Assembly (NCBI RefSeq): GCF_000813005.1
Contig: NZ_JSYP01000001.1
Span: forward strand, 186,001 to 250,000
Length of the DNA stretch: 64,000 nt
DNA from: Flavobacterium sp. KMS
GTDB taxonomy: Bacteria; Bacteroidota; Bacteroidia; Flavobacteriales; Flavobacteriaceae
Direction: 5' to 3'
How positions within the stretch are numbered: position 1 is the first letter of the stretch; the number at the start of each line of letters is the position of its first letter. A program made the translations under genes and the position numbers. Below, piece by piece: positions 51,610 through 60,338 of the stretch. The notes below the pieces were generated by a model. The model was not told the origin of the DNA and ran no database searches. It was given only the letters and a program-made list of their open reading frames with translations.

Positions 51610-52821
51610 TTAGAAATTTTCTACTAAACCGAACCGTAATGACCAATCATTTTTACTAACTCCAAAATCCATTACAAGATTACTATTGTTACGTTTGTTC
51701 CATTTTATGCGCAATCCTGTGCCAATTGCAGGATTCCATTTGGTAAATTGATAAGTCTGAAATTTAGATACCGATGAGATATTGGTAAAAAATACTGCTC
51801 CCCAAAAACCATCGGCAGAAATATCTGTTCTATATTCGGTCTCAAAATACAATAATGCATTACTTCGGAAACGATTTCTTGTAAAACCTCGTCCTGTTTT
51901 TTGCTGTCGGTCCCAGCCAATACTCGGTAAGTCGAGATAATGTGGATCCCCACCTCCTATTGTTGACCAATAAAAAGCTCTATATGCCAAAACTTTATGT
52001 TTTACATCGCTAAACGAATGGTATTTTCGAGCATCTATATATAAGGATTGCCACCCTTTATTATCAAGACCTCCATTGGTATTGATTCGGAAATTGGCTT
52101 CTAGATATGTTCCTTGTTCTGGATTAATATTATTAATTCTGGAATCATAAAGTGCTTGTATTGCAACTCCAAATGAAACATCATCGGAATAATCTCCGCT
52201 CATGTATTTAAAATAATCGGTTTCTCCATCTATCTTAGAATCTTCGGAAATATTTTGATAACTATCAAACAGAACTCCTAATCCGAGTCCGAAATTGCCT
52301 TTAACTTTTCTTGTTACATATTCATAAAAACGCCATTGTTTATAATTCAAGATAGACATTTCGTCGTCGAGATGATGATCTCCCAAACCATATGTAGGTT
52401 GCGGATAAATCATAAACCGATAATCTCCTGTAAAGTTATACTTGTCATCCTTAGTATATATATACGACTGAATTGGGAATACATATTGGTTAGAAAAACT
52501 AAAATAAGGCGAAAAAACAACTTGTGACATTGTAGTTTTCTCATGATCGTCGCCTAGGTAAAAAGTACTCAGGAACGAAATAATTATTCTGGCATTTCCA
52601 TTACCCTCTACCGGAATTGGAGATAATGAGAAAGCTATCTTCTTTTTGGCATCATGCCTTACGGTATCATTTTTAGAAAATATGCTTTTATACACATCGA
52701 TAATATCTCTACTATTATGTTTGAGAGAATCTTTTTTGTGCGTGATGGAGTCATTTTGCGAATAGCAAAAACAGCTAAAAAAAAGAAAAGACAAAATACT
52801 TTTTATTTGTAAACTACTCAT
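51610..52821 (-). CDS. BamA/TamA-family outer-membrane barrel protein
   Basis: The start at 52821 gives MSSLQIKSILSFLFFSCFCYSQ, a clear signal peptide; the longer frame would hide it. The 403-residue mature part is made of strands typical of surface antigen D15/Omp85 barrels. GRGFTRNRFRSNALLYFETEYR and GTGLRIKWNKRNNSNLVMDFGV look like the late strand motifs. No POTRA domains are visible, so it is a barrel-only member. The exported substrate, if any, is unknown. It precedes the glycosyltransferase by 26 nt. Confidence 0.82.
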   Translation of the reverse strand: MSSLQIKSILSFLFFSCFCYSQNDSITHKKDSLKHNSRDIIDVYKSIFSKNDTVRHDAKKKIAFSLSPIPVEGNGNARIIISFLSTFYLGDDHEKTTMSQVVFSPYFSFSNQYVFPIQSYIYTKDDKYNFTGDYRFMIYPQPTYGLGDHHLDDEMSILNYKQWRFYEYVTRKVKGNFGLGLGVLFDSYQNISEDSKIDGETDYFKYMSGDYSDDVSFGVAIQALYDSRINNINPEQGTYLEANFRINTNGGLDNKGWQSLYIDARKYHSFSDVKHKVLAYRAFYWSTIGGGDPHYLDLPSIGWDRQQKTGRGFTRNRFRSNALLYFETEYRTDISADGFWGAVFFTNISSVSKFQTYQFTKWNPAIGTGLRIKWNKRNNSNLVMDFGVSKNDWSLRFGLVENF

Positions 52822-52904
52822 TTTTAATTGTTTTAAAACATACTCTCTTAACAAAAATAAAACTAAAATTTCATTTACTCTCGAATTTATCAATAAAGAT
52901 TCTT

Positions 52905-52968
52905 ACAAAAAGATGTGGGATATGAAGATGAAAAATACAAGATGTGAGATGAAAGATGGGAGATAGAA
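52905..52968. repeat. Purine-rich GATG repeat tract
   Basis: AAGATGTGGGATATGAAGATG and later AGATGTGAGATGAAAGATGG recur as imperfect units of about 6 to 11 bases upstream of the OM barrel gene. The bias is strand-specific (purines on plus). No ORF or hairpin accompanies it. Confidence 0.45.
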
Positions 52969-53059
52969 ACTGTAACCTAGTACTGTTACTAAAAACTGTG
53001 ACTACAACTGAATACTAAACCTTTAATTATTTATTTTAGCAAAAAATAGCTTTCTCTTT

Positions 53060-53650
53060 ATGGAATATAAAACAATCACTAATAAAATTTTACCACTTGG
53101 TTTTATTATAATCTCATTTTTAAGCTGCAAAACAACTTCTAGACAACATACAAATGCCAATTCTGATTTGGTTGTCTCAAACACTTGGTACATTGCCGGG
53201 CCAACCAAAGAAAATCAGGAAACAATAAACAATACTCGAATAAAAGAACATCATATTCTTGTTACAGCAAGCGACTCGCCTGCTGGGGAAATCGAACTGA
53301 ATGTAATGATTACTCAATCTGAATCTAACGACGGAAAACCAACCAATTTACCTAGCAATTCTAGCTTTGTTAGTATTACTTATAAATCATCACAATCTAT
53401 AAAAATCCAAGCTCGCGAAGGGAATGATTCTGGAACTGGATGCATACATGGAGGAACTCATGCAATGGCTGATTTACCTGCTTCTCCCGATAAATTTTCT
53501 ACAATAAAAATTCCTTGGTCGGATTTTATACTAAACGGTAAATCTGTAAACATCCATAATCTTTGCAAATTCAATTTTGTGAATTATCATCCTGTTTCTG
53601 GCGCTATATTAGAAATAACTGAAGTACAGATTCAAAACTTAAAACCATAA
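53060..53650 (+). CDS. Lipoprotein of unknown function
   Basis: The 196-residue protein has a hydrophobic N-terminus ending in the lipobox FLSC (Cys23). The mature part (SNTWYIAGPTKENQETI, then KIPWSDFILNGKSVNIHNLCKFNF) has the look of a beta-sandwich carbohydrate-binding-type fold, but no family is confirmed. It is followed 20 nt later by another exported protein gene on the same strand. The two likely form an operon. Confidence 0.65.
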   Translation: MEYKTITNKILPLGFIIISFLSCKTTSRQHTNANSDLVVSNTWYIAGPTKENQETINNTRIKEHHILVTASDSPAGEIELNVMITQSESNDGKPTNLPSNSSFVSITYKSSQSIKIQAREGNDSGTGCIHGGTHAMADLPASPDKFSTIKIPWSDFILNGKSVNIHNLCKFNFVNYHPVSGAILEITEVQIQNLKP

Positions 53651-53670
53651 AACTAACTAACCTAAACATT

Positions 53671-54060
53671 ATGAAAATCAAAATTCTAAAATTCTTATTT
53701 CTAATACTGTTCTTTTCTAATCTTATTTATAGTCAAAATAAAAAGGTTGACATTAATGGCGTTTGGACCGATATTAATTCGGGGGTAGAAAATGCAGTTG
53801 TGATTATCTCTGAACAAAACGGAAAGGTGATTTTTTCTCATTATCTGGAATGGAAAGGACAAAAATTTGTAGAAAGTGGCATCGGAAAAAGAACTGAAAA
53901 CACGATAGAATATACCGTTGATGTAACTTTACCTATTGAGGGTTGGGCAACTCAAGGTACACATACTTTAACTTTATCTGAAGATGGGAATACACTCGAA
54001 GGCACTTACAAAGACAATAAAAAAAGAGAAGGTCCAATTGCTTTTAAACGTGTCAGATGA
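53671..54060 (+). CDS. Small secreted protein
   Basis: The 129-residue protein has a signal peptide (residues 1-21, ending IYSQ). The mature domain VDINGVWTDINSGVENAVVI and TLTLSEDGNTLEGTYKDN form a compact beta-barrel of the kind often seen in lipocalin-like small exported proteins. It follows the lipoprotein gene by 20 nt and ends before a strong bidirectional terminator. The function is unknown. Confidence 0.65.
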   Translation: MKIKILKFLFLILFFSNLIYSQNKKVDINGVWTDINSGVENAVVIISEQNGKVIFSHYLEWKGQKFVESGIGKRTENTIEYTVDVTLPIEGWATQGTHTLTLSEDGNTLEGTYKDNKKREGPIAFKRVR

Positions 54061-54100
54061 TATTTCTTGTGAAAGGTGAAATGTTTTTTTTGTAAAATGC

Positions 54101-54134
54101 AAAAGGGAGTTAATGCGATTATTAACTCCCTTTT
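54101..54134. terminator. Bidirectional terminator
   Basis: AAAAGGGAGTTAAT (54101-54114) pairs with ATTAACTCCCTTTT (54121-54134) over 14 bp with a 6-nt loop. It serves the secreted-protein gene and the convergent DUF4272 gene. Confidence 0.88.
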
Positions 54135-54142
54135 TATACTAT

Positions 54143-54784
54143 TTATGTACCCATTTCTACATTGTCCCAATCATCAGCTCGGTTGTAAATCCATTCTAAC
54201 GATTTGCGTCTTTCATATACTAATCCTCCATTTAGCTTTGCTTCTCGACCGTTTAGTCTTTCATCTACACAATACCAATGAAGTCGGTAGTAATAATCAA
54301 GCATGGTATAAATCTCAACTTCTGATTTTAAATTCTGCAAGCTTTCCATTTTTTCATTGCCATCTCCTTGCTCTAGATTTGGCAATAGCGAAGCCATATT
54401 ATCTCCTATATACTCTTCTGCTTCTAGCCCTGGAATCATTTCTGTTACCCACATAAAAGCCCACAAAGACTCTAGATACCATCTTAAAGAATTAATTTCA
54501 AATTCGGTTAAATCATCATTTTCTTTTTCTAGTATTTCTTTTTCTGAATCTGATAGATATTTAGCTAAATCATGATTCTCTATCCATTCTTTAATAATGT
54601 AAGTCGGAGCCTCAAACGCGATGTTTATCAAAGCATTCATAACCGACATCCTCCCTTTAACCTCTTCTAGGGTTCTTAATTTTGGTGTATCTAAAATTGG
54701 TAACCAATCATTTACACGATATTCTTTTTGTTTAATAATTGTATCATTATCAATTTTAATTTGTCGGCGTTGTTCTTCAGTCAT
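54143..54784 (-). CDS. DUF4272 domain protein
   Basis: The start at 54784 gives MTEEQRRQIKIDNDTIIKQK; the longer frame adds 39 residues from the upstream gap. The 213-residue cytoplasmic protein matches DUF4272 by the blocks RRQIKIDNDTIIKQ, EVKGRMSVMNALINIAFEAP, LRWYLESLWAFMWVTEMIP and HWYCVDERLNG. Family members are common in Bacteroidetes, sometimes next to toxin or immunity genes. The function is unknown. Confidence 0.85.
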   Translation of the reverse strand: MTEEQRRQIKIDNDTIIKQKEYRVNDWLPILDTPKLRTLEEVKGRMSVMNALINIAFEAPTYIIKEWIENHDLAKYLSDSEKEILEKENDDLTEFEINSLRWYLESLWAFMWVTEMIPGLEAEEYIGDNMASLLPNLEQGDGNEKMESLQNLKSEVEIYTMLDYYYRLHWYCVDERLNGREAKLNGGLVYERRKSLEWIYNRADDWDNVEMGT

Positions 54785-54854
54785 AATGTAATTTTCAAAA
54801 TATAACCGAAAATATAAATAATTTCTTTCAACACAAACTGATTCAATTGAAACT

Positions 54855-56045
54855 TTACAAATGCAACTGAATTTTATATTTATTAAAAATTCGCATGGCA
54901 AATAACATAATCGTCGAGAATACTAAAGACCAGATAATTCCGGGTGTTCCCTCGCGGAAATAATCTGGAATTATATGTATTTTGAATGCTAAATTGAAGT
55001 AATATATTATCCCTGGAAGTATGTAAATAAGAAGCGGATTTGCAGCTGCTGGCATAAAAAAGCTGCTCCATTTGGTTTGTTTTTTAATTTCCATTAGCCA
55101 ATACAAGAAATAAAAGATTACGGTACAAATCCCAGCAGAATATAATACCCAAGAAGGTGTTCCTCTTACCTTAGAAACTTCATAATAAGGTCGCAATAAA
55201 TACCCCAGTACAAAAAACAGCACTCCAAAACCTATTACTTTCCAATTGATTTTTTCGGATATTTTTCCTTCAAAAAACAAAAGTGATATTATTACTCCTG
55301 CCGAAACAAGTGTAGCGTGCGTCATATGTCCAGCAATAAAGCCTATCCATTTTATTTCATGAACAAAAGAGCCTTCAATTTGATTTAAAATATTTGCCGC
55401 AAGACAAACAAAAAGAAACGCAATCATAGCTATCAATTTTCCACTAACAAACCAATAATAGACTACCGTAATTAAATACGCCCAACCTATAAGTCCTAGA
55501 ATCCCCCACCATTTTGGCGTGATTCCTATTTCTCCATTTTCCTGAACATATAAAAAGTATAAGGCTACCAGAACCAACATTCCGCCATATTGCAAAATGT
55601 TTTTAGTGATTTTAGGAAATGATTTATCGTATTTATTCCAAATAGGAATTGGCATTGAATACGCCAAAAGTCCCCAAAAGGCTGCAGAAATCACCATCTT
55701 GGAGGCATCATAACCATATTCGGCATTTACCATATAAACACCAATAATAATAAGTGCCAATGCTCTTTTTAAGGTATGTGTCCAGATTGTTTTAGGTGTA
55801 TCTCCTTTAATTAATCGGGCATTAAATGCAAATGGAATAGACATCCCGACAATAAATAAAAATGCAGGAAATACCAAATCGACAAATGTCATGGCATCGG
55901 CATCGGCTGGCATATGTTTCATCCATTGTGGTACATTTTTTATGCTTGCCAACTCATTGACAAAAATCATGATAAAAATGGTAATTCCACGAAAAGCATC
56001 TATGGAAATAATTCTTTTATTGAATAAATCTTCTTTTATTTTCAT
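54855..56045 (-). CDS. DUF5009 acyltransferase-like membrane protein (paralogue 2)
   Basis: The 396-residue polytopic protein begins RIISIDAFRGITIFIMIFVNELASI and has MTFVDLVFPAFLFIVGMSIPFAF, the same family signature as 38772-40043. The histidine seen in the first paralogue (SEWHGCT) is replaced here by a KHMPADADAMTF context, so the two probably act on different substrates. About ten helices are predicted. It has its own -7 box upstream at 56154. Confidence 0.87.
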   Translation of the reverse strand: MKIKEDLFNKRIISIDAFRGITIFIMIFVNELASIKNVPQWMKHMPADADAMTFVDLVFPAFLFIVGMSIPFAFNARLIKGDTPKTIWTHTLKRALALIIIGVYMVNAEYGYDASKMVISAAFWGLLAYSMPIPIWNKYDKSFPKITKNILQYGGMLVLVALYFLYVQENGEIGITPKWWGILGLIGWAYLITVVYYWFVSGKLIAMIAFLFVCLAANILNQIEGSFVHEIKWIGFIAGHMTHATLVSAGVIISLLFFEGKISEKINWKVIGFGVLFFVLGYLLRPYYEVSKVRGTPSWVLYSAGICTVIFYFLYWLMEIKKQTKWSSFFMPAAANPLLIYILPGIIYYFNLAFKIHIIPDYFREGTPGIIWSLVFSTIMLFAMRIFNKYKIQLHL

Positions 56046-56153
56046 ACAGAGATAATATTTGTTTTTTAAAGGAATATGGTATCGCCATTCTTTTTTATGA
56101 ATTATGATTTCGAATCATGCCGATTTCATAATTCATTACAGTATTAACATTAA

Positions 56154-56161
56154 CAAATATA
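56154..56161 (-). promoter_or_regulatory. -7 box for the DUF5009 paralogue 2
   Basis: The minus strand reads TATATTTG, 108 bp upstream of the start codon. Confidence 0.45.
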
Positions 56162-56264
56162 AAATATTCAAGGAGAAATCAAAGGAGTATTTAAAAGACT
56201 GACAAACTTGTTGATTTATGTTAAATATCAGTAGAAACGGGGATTTTTGTTTGGGTCAAAAAGT

Positions 56265-56272
56265 TATCTTTG
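56265..56272 (+). promoter_or_regulatory. -7 box for the orphan lipoprotein gene
   Basis: TATCTTTG matches TAnnTTTG and lies 21 bp before the ATG at 56294. It overlaps the alternative TTG start at 56270, which argues against that start. Confidence 0.55.
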
Positions 56273-56293
56273 CCGAATTACTCTAAAAATTTT

Positions 56294-56728
56294 ATGCATA
56301 TAAATATTAAACACATATGGGTGTTTTTAGTAGTATTCATGTTATCATGCAATACCAATAAATCAACACAAAATGATATTAGAAATGAAATTAAAAAAAA
56401 TAGTGGAATAATTATTTCAAAATTTAAATTAGTCAAATCTTCTTCAGAATCTGCCTTTGGAGATTATTCAGAGTCTTACACAATAAAACTGGATTCCGCA
56501 GATTTTCAAAATATTATTATCCAAATAAAGAAATCTAAATATTATGATTCTAATTTTGATTACAATTCTTCTAGCGTGATATCAATAGATAAAAACATCA
56601 ATAAAAGATGGGTTAAAATGCCTTTTGGATATAAGTTTGAATACCATATCGACAAAACAGATGAGATGTTACAATATGAAGTTGATTTGTCAGATTACAC
56701 AATAGATTATACTTATATAAAAGAGTAA
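56294..56728 (+). CDS. Orphan AT-rich lipoprotein
   Basis: The 144-residue protein (start MHINIKHIWVFLVVFMLSC) has a lipobox with the cysteine near residue 19. The mature part is polar, rich in Ser, Lys, Asp and Asn, without a domain I recognise. The base composition is clearly more AT-rich than most of the window. It is the first of three orphan genes with similar character. Confidence 0.55.
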   Translation: MHINIKHIWVFLVVFMLSCNTNKSTQNDIRNEIKKNSGIIISKFKLVKSSSESAFGDYSESYTIKLDSADFQNIIIQIKKSKYYDSNFDYNSSSVISIDKNINKRWVKMPFGYKFEYHIDKTDEMLQYEVDLSDYTIDYTYIKE

Positions 56729-56958
56729 ATAAAGTTCCCAATGTACAAGAGGATATTATAAGAATATAATGAAGAAGGCGTTCAACCCAAGCAGATGAAT
56801 ATAATAAACGCAACGATAAGCCGAAACCAATATACCACTTTAACAGAATAATCATCAATATTGTTTTTCAAAGAACTGAACATTAGTGTAATATTATTGC
56901 GCCTCAAATACAAGAATGCTTTAAGTAGCAGAAATTTTATAAGACAACAATTAACAAA

Positions 56959-57450
56959 ATGACATTAAAAATAAATTTTTTGAATCAATTAAAAATACTT
57001 TTAGATTTGATTTTCATAACATTCATCTATTTTCTGATGATATATTATTTCTATACATCTTTTGATATTAAACTGATTGTTTATCTACTTATTCCTTATT
57101 TTTTGATGTTTTTCCTTCCTGTATCATGGTTACACTTTAATTATTTAAATGAGACTAAAGATGTCGTTTATGAAATAAGCAAAAATGTTATATTAAAAAA
57201 AAGAGGGATAGAGATTTTAAAGTACAACAATTCAGATATCAGCGAAATAACATTTCGTCTCAATGGTTCAAAAGATACTTCTAATGGAACTTTAGCATAT
57301 AGTAAGTATTATTATGCAAAAGTAAAACTACTAGATGGGTCTTTTTTTATCATTACCTCTTTGTATTCAAGTAAAATTGATACAATATTAGAAGAAAACT
57401 TCAAAGATATTAAGATAACAAAAGAAAAAGTTTTTTATCCAATTATTTAG
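56959..57450 (+). CDS. Orphan membrane protein with PH-like domain
   Basis: The 163-residue protein has two long hydrophobic helices (about 9-32 and 37-58). A soluble part follows (VYEISKNVILKKRGIEILKYNNSDISEITFRL) with a PH-like pattern, comparable in layout to the protein at 41759-42232. No catalytic motif is seen. The gene is very AT-rich. It may belong to an immunity or phage-defence-like set, but there is no direct evidence. Confidence 0.5.
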   Translation: MTLKINFLNQLKILLDLIFITFIYFLMIYYFYTSFDIKLIVYLLIPYFLMFFLPVSWLHFNYLNETKDVVYEISKNVILKKRGIEILKYNNSDISEITFRLNGSKDTSNGTLAYSKYYYAKVKLLDGSFFIITSLYSSKIDTILEENFKDIKITKEKVFYPII

Positions 57451-57514
57451 TTGGACAACTCCAACATTCTATTTAAACACCAGATAAAACTTAAGTTTAC
57501 TAATTATAATAAAT

Positions 57515-58057
57515 ATGACAAATTTTTTTGATTTCCAGGATGGTCCAAAAATAAAAATATTAATACTTTTTTTAGTGTTAATATGTAGTATATACTACTT
57601 TTTTAAAAATTATAAAACACTAGAATTTCAACCAAAATTGCTTTTATGCATTGCAATTCTAGGTTCAATTTGGCTTTTTTTTCAGGAAAAAGAAGAAAAT
57701 AAAGATTATAATAATTTAAAAAATAATTTTGCTTTAACAACAGGTAAAATAGAAGAATATATAGTAGTAAATTTGAAAGGTTATAAAGGAAATCCTGGTA
57801 ATTCAATAAAGTTTAAATATGTCTGCAATAATGAAACCATAGAAAATTCTTATTATGAAAGTTATATTGTTTCAATACCTGATGCTAAACCAGATTTAAA
57901 CATCTCCTATTTGGTCATTTATGAAAAATCGAATCCGAAAAATAGTTATATCCTTTTAAATTATCCTATAAAAAATAGTGATGATTTTGAAAACTATAAA
58001 AACACGTTCCGAGATAAAATCCCGGAAGATGTATTTAAGAATAGTTCGGGTAAATAA
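57515..58057 (+). CDS. Orphan membrane protein
   Basis: The 180-residue protein has two hydrophobic helices (about 13-31 and 40-55). A polar beta-rich domain follows (TTGKIEEYIVVNLKGYKGNPG). No family is recognised. It follows the previous orphan by 64 nt. An overlapping out-of-frame ORF (58029-58154) continues past its end and could be coincidental. The AT-rich composition is shared with the two preceding genes. Confidence 0.5.
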   Translation: MTNFFDFQDGPKIKILILFLVLICSIYYFFKNYKTLEFQPKLLLCIAILGSIWLFFQEKEENKDYNNLKNNFALTTGKIEEYIVVNLKGYKGNPGNSIKFKYVCNNETIENSYYESYIVSIPDAKPDLNISYLVIYEKSNPKNSYILLNYPIKNSDDFENYKNTFRDKIPEDVFKNSSGK

Positions 58058-58297
58058 GATTAATTGTCATTTTTTTAGATATAATGGAGTGAAATATCAA
58101 AATTTCAGTGTTCGTTGGAATAGGATCTACGAAAAGCTAAAAAGAGCTTATTAAGATTTAGAAAAGTAATTGATGGTAGTTTCTGTTTAATAAGTCTCAT
58201 CCCAAAGTTTTTGAGTGGGAAGACATTTAGTAACTACTAATTAAAATTTTAGTTTTTTGTAACCGATAATTATCAGGATGTTTTATTCTTACTGCTC

Positions 58298-58336
58298 AAA
58301 AACAAAAAACTCGCTGCTTGCGAGTTTTTTGTTTTT
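58298..58336. terminator. Strong terminator before the GCTDP-motif gene
   Basis: AAAAACAAAAAACTCGC (58298-58314) pairs with GCGAGTTTTTTGTTTTT (58320-58336) over 17 bp around TGCTT. It is well placed to close the orphan cluster. Confidence 0.88.
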
Positions 58337-58372
58337 ATAATTCAGAACACCCACAATCAAAAAATATTCCCC

Positions 58373-58380
58373 TACTTTTG
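58373..58380 (+). promoter_or_regulatory. -7 box for the GCTDP-motif gene
   Basis: TACTTTTG matches TAnnTTTG, 19 bp before the ATG at 58400. Confidence 0.5.
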
Positions 58381-58399
58381 ATAATCACAATTCATCCCA

Positions 58400-59353
58400 A
58401 TGAAAAAAGCCCTTTTGCTTTTCTTTTTATGCATTACTTCAACTTATGGTCAAATCTTAGGTTGTACAGACCCGTTGTCTAAAAACTACAATCCAAAAGC
58501 AACTGAAAACGACGGAAGTTGTTTTTACAAATCTGTAAAAGTAAAACATGAGTATTCTAATAAACTAAGTGATTCTATTAAAGAAACATCGGGATTAATC
58601 GCTTTTAATTCGTTATTATGGACACACAATGACGACCATGACAAAACCGTTTATGGGCTAAATCATCAAGGAGAGCTTAAAAAGAAAATTGCACTAGAAA
58701 AAGTAATCAATAATGACTGGGAGGAAATTTCGCAAGACAGCACCCATATTTACATAGGCGATTTTGGAAATAATTATAAGGGAAACAGAACCAATTTACA
58801 CATTCTGAAAATCGAAAAAGAATCGTTTCTGGCAGGAAAACCTGTCATCGATACCATTTCGTTTTCTTATTCTAACCAAACCAATTTTACCAAAGAAAGT
58901 CCAAACAAAACCAATTTTGATTGTGAGGCTTTTATCGTTACAAACGACAGTATTTATTTGTTTACCAAACAATGGAGGAGCTCTAAAACCAGTATTTATG
59001 CTTTACCAAATACACCCGGAAGTCATATTGCGCAACTAAAAGAAACTATAGACGTAAAAGGGTTAGTTACTGGTGCTACTTATTTGCCATCCAAAAAACT
59101 GGTTGTCCTTTGTGGGTATTCTAAAATCGGAAAACCATTTTTATATCTTTTATACGATTATAAAAACAATGATTTTCTATCGGGTAATAAACGAAGAATC
59201 AATATTGCATTGCCATTCCATCAAATTGAAGGTATTGCAACCGAAGATGGTTTGCATTATTATTTAACCAATGAAGCTTTAGTTAGAAAACCTGTACTCA
59301 ATGTACCTCAACAAATTCATCGAGTTGATTTGAGTGCATATTTAGGTCGATAA
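58400..59353 (+). CDS. Secreted protein with GCTDP...NYNP...DGSC motif and propeller-like domain
   Basis: The 317-residue protein has a signal peptide (about 1-17). Directly after it comes GCTDPLSKNYNPKATENDGS, then C: a cysteine-bounded motif often repeated near the ends of Bacteroidetes surface proteins, here as a single copy at the N-terminus. The remainder (ETSGLIAFNSLLWTHNDDHDKTVYGL, WEEISQDSTHIYIGDFGNN, EGIATEDGLHYYLTNEAL) looks like a beta-propeller. No type IX sorting tail is visible. Its function is unknown. Confidence 0.7.
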   Translation: MKKALLLFFLCITSTYGQILGCTDPLSKNYNPKATENDGSCFYKSVKVKHEYSNKLSDSIKETSGLIAFNSLLWTHNDDHDKTVYGLNHQGELKKKIALEKVINNDWEEISQDSTHIYIGDFGNNYKGNRTNLHILKIEKESFLAGKPVIDTISFSYSNQTNFTKESPNKTNFDCEAFIVTNDSIYLFTKQWRSSKTSIYALPNTPGSHIAQLKETIDVKGLVTGATYLPSKKLVVLCGYSKIGKPFLYLLYDYKNNDFLSGNKRRINIALPFHQIEGIATEDGLHYYLTNEALVRKPVLNVPQQIHRVDLSAYLGR

Positions 59354-59852
59354 TCTCAAAAAAACTTTAAAATAAAAAATTGAACCATAAAGATATTAAG
59401 TTTCATTAAGCTAAACCTAAATTTTCTTTACTCCTTTATGGAGAAAAAACTGACATATAGAGTATATACTCAATGTTCTCACAAACTTGTCCCACATTAT
59501 AGAGCCACTCGCGGAGACCCTTCGTTCCTCAGGGTGACAAGGCTGTGGAGAAACTTTGCGAACTCTTCACTATCAATTTTTCTTGCCACAGATTAAAAGG
59601 ATTAAACAGATTTATAAACTTTGCGACCTTTGCGTATCCCGTCCCGACGCTTCGGGATCGGGATTGCGCCCCTTGCGGTTAATTTTTTAAATCAGCGTTC
59701 CATCAACCGTTCCCATCTTAAAACTTAATTTTCCTTAATCTCTTAATGGTAAAAAAACTCAACAGTAAAATGAAATTTTGTAAATCTTGTAAATAACTAC
59801 CAAAATTATGCAACAACCATTTCCAATAAGATAGCAACCTTTGCTTTCTGAT
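59354..59852. other. 499-bp intergenic repeat region
   Basis: No gene is seen. It contains a CCCTTCGTTCCTCAGGGTGACA repeat (59518-59539), a CCACAGATTAAAAGGATTAAA-type segment (about 59587), an AACTTTGCGACCTTTGCGT-type repeat (about 59619) and the palindrome at 59642. Several of these motifs recur elsewhere in the window. Confidence 0.6.
59642..59657. repeat. TCCCGA/TCGGGA palindrome, copy 5
   Basis: TCCCGACGCTTCGGGA is identical to the core at 12224 and is followed by TCGGGA, as at 15862. Confidence 0.7.
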
Positions 59853-60260
59853 ATGAAAAAAGCATTAATCCTATTCCTCTCCTTTTTCTACTTGGTATTG
59901 TCATCTGGCTTTACCCAGAATACCCATATCTGTAAAGGAATCAAACAGGAAACTTACTTTTTTGCAAACAATAAAGAAGGGCAACCTTGCACCAAATGCG
60001 ACCGTAAAGACGGGAAAATACTTAAGGATTGCTGCAAACATGAGACTAAATTATTAAAAATAACAGAAAAGGCTCAAAAAGCTTCCCCTGACAATCCTCC
60101 ATTAAAATACTTAGGAGTCGCCTTGCCTTTTCACTTCTTTAAAGTTGTATTTGGCTATGAACTTCCGCAGGTAAAAACTACTGGATTCTCATACGTATTT
60201 ACTACGATTCCTATAAGGAATACAATACTCTACATCTATTATTGCGTTTACCGAATTTGA
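59853..60260 (+). CDS. HYC_CC_PP-type small secreted protein upstream of efflux genes
   Basis: The start ATG at 59853 replaces an in-frame TTG at 59841. The 135-residue product has a signal peptide ending near GFTQ, then the motif THICKG and a cysteine-rich segment (CTKCDRKDGKILKDCCKH). This agrees with the HYC_CC_PP family of small Bacteroidetes proteins often found before metal efflux operons. The following TolC and RND genes support a metal-related role, but it is inference. Confidence 0.7.
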   Translation: MKKALILFLSFFYLVLSSGFTQNTHICKGIKQETYFFANNKEGQPCTKCDRKDGKILKDCCKHETKLLKITEKAQKASPDNPPLKYLGVALPFHFFKVVFGYELPQVKTTGFSYVFTTIPIRNTILYIYYCVYRI

Positions 60261-60338
60261 TTTTATTCAATTGATAAACTCTGCTGTTTCCAAAGAATAG
60301 CACGGGATTTCTATTGTTTAATTTTAAATATTTAATGT

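Larger units (their letters stand above)
58058..58399. other. 342-bp intergenic region
   Basis: It contains a 41-codon out-of-frame ORF (58029-58154, ending RWNRIYEKLKRAY) that may be gene debris, then non-coding AT-rich DNA, the terminator at 58298-58336 and the -7 box at 58373. Confidence 0.5.

Noticed and set aside
56760..56880. Short open frames between two orphan genes (for example ending HFNRIIINIVFQRTEH)
   Set aside because: They have no start codon and no family resemblance; they could be gene debris or chance in AT-rich DNA.
58029..58154. 41-codon ORF (MYLRIVRVNK...EKLKRAY) overlapping the end of the orphan gene
   Set aside because: It overlaps another gene out of frame and has no promoter or family match. 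Kept only as possible debris in the intergenic description.
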